Assembly (NCBI GenBank): GCA_038239195.1
Contig: JBBSEZ010000260.1
Span: forward strand, 1-14,254
Direction: 5' to 3'
DNA: 14,254 nt
DNA from: JBBSEZ01 sp038239195
GTDB lineage: Bacteria > Planctomycetota > Planctomycetia > Gemmatales > Gemmataceae
Shown: positions 14,064 to 14,254 of the stretch, in pieces
Layout: each line of letters begins with the position of its first letter
Position numbering within the stretch: the stretch's first letter is position 1
The notes under the pieces: model-generated
Told to the model about the DNA's origin: nothing
The model's input: only the letters and a program-made list of their open reading frames with translations
Databases searched by the model: none
Translations under genes and position numbers: made by a program

Positions 14064-14254
14064 GAGCCGAACGATTCGGGAGGGAGGGGGTTGGGGGTGA
14101 GGGACCTCCTGCACCAGCTCTGAGAAATGGGGAAATCGTCGCACCTTGCCGGGAGCGCAAGTGAAGGATAAAAGGTAGTTTGGGCCGTTCGGGCCAGCGG
14201 GACGACAATTTTTTTCTTCGCACCTGTGGTTTTTCGGCACTTTCCCGGTAGAAC
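14064..14254. other. Region with no recognised gene
   Basis: No ORF here shows recognisable homology, start and ribosome site together. The stretch 14160-14230 is the most AT-containing part of the window's right end, with GGATAAAAGG (plus strand) and a run of seven or more T at about 14208-14214 (A-run on the minus strand). It could hold the promoter of a gene beyond the edge or be decayed sequence upstream of the remnant at 13888-14063. Nothing more can be supported. Confidence 0.4.

Noticed and set aside
13590..14240. Upstream extension of the SGNH-like reading frame
   Set aside because: The signal peptide begins at the GTG at 13589 with its own ribosome site. The extension runs through the 43-codon ORF in another frame and mostly lacks homology, apart from the first part of the remnant.
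1..14254. CRISPR array, tRNA, rRNA, integrase or insertion-sequence ends
   Set aside because: No regularly spaced direct repeats, no recognisable tRNA or rRNA segments, and no transposase or integrase motifs were seen on either strand.

Overview
The window is very GC-rich and coding-dense. Its gene content points to a planctomycete, most likely of the Gemmata/Gemmataceae type. The strongest marker is the 1145-residue secreted protein at 8829-12266, which joins a planctomycete/Verrucomicrobia-type dehydrogenase propeller, HEAT-like repeats and a C-terminal CxxCH cytochrome domain. It is preceded by an SGNH-like protein of the kind that accompanies, or is fused to, these dehydrogenases in planctomycetes. 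A PD-(D/E)XK nuclease-like protein of a type I associate with Gemmata, and tail fragments of another expanded planctomycete family, agree with this. Species cannot be given from sequence alone.

Layout. 1-158: 3' end of a DUF167/YggU gene (+). 323-1228: nuclease-like protein (-). 1446-1964: secreted protein with two PepSY-like repeats (+), then a perfect 16-bp hairpin with a T-run (1995-2040), then an OmpR-type response regulator (2057-2734) and its sensor histidine kinase (2731-4158), coupled by an ATGA overlap. 4171-5607 (-): ribulose-phosphate 3-epimerase, then a DUF5678 protein and a retropepsin-like aspartyl protease, the last two again coupled by an ATGA overlap. 5765-8740 (+): M24 Xaa-Pro aminopeptidase, biotin carboxyl carrier protein (accB) and biotin carboxylase (accC), closely spaced. 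8755-8817: a perfect 21-bp inverted repeat between convergent genes. 8829-13589 (-): the dehydrogenase/cytochrome and the SGNH-like protein. 13616-14063 (-): a 43-codon ORF with a good ribosome site, and a frameshifted remnant carrying the same kind of protein tail. 14064-14254: no gene recognised.

How the genes work together. The PepSY-like protein probably acts in the envelope beside the two-component pair, but the terminator-like hairpin separates their expression. AccB and AccC form the biotin carboxylase half of acetyl-CoA carboxylase; the carboxyltransferase genes are not here. The SGNH-like protein and dehydrogenase/cytochrome probably work as one exported carbohydrate- or alcohol-oxidising unit whose substrate is unknown. 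Rpe is the only clear central-metabolism enzyme apart from accBC.

No clearly new multi-gene system is visible. The best leads are the DUF5678-retropepsin overlapping pair, the SGNH-like protein with a changed nucleophile motif, the duplicated and broken protein tails at 13616-14063, and the palindromes between genes.
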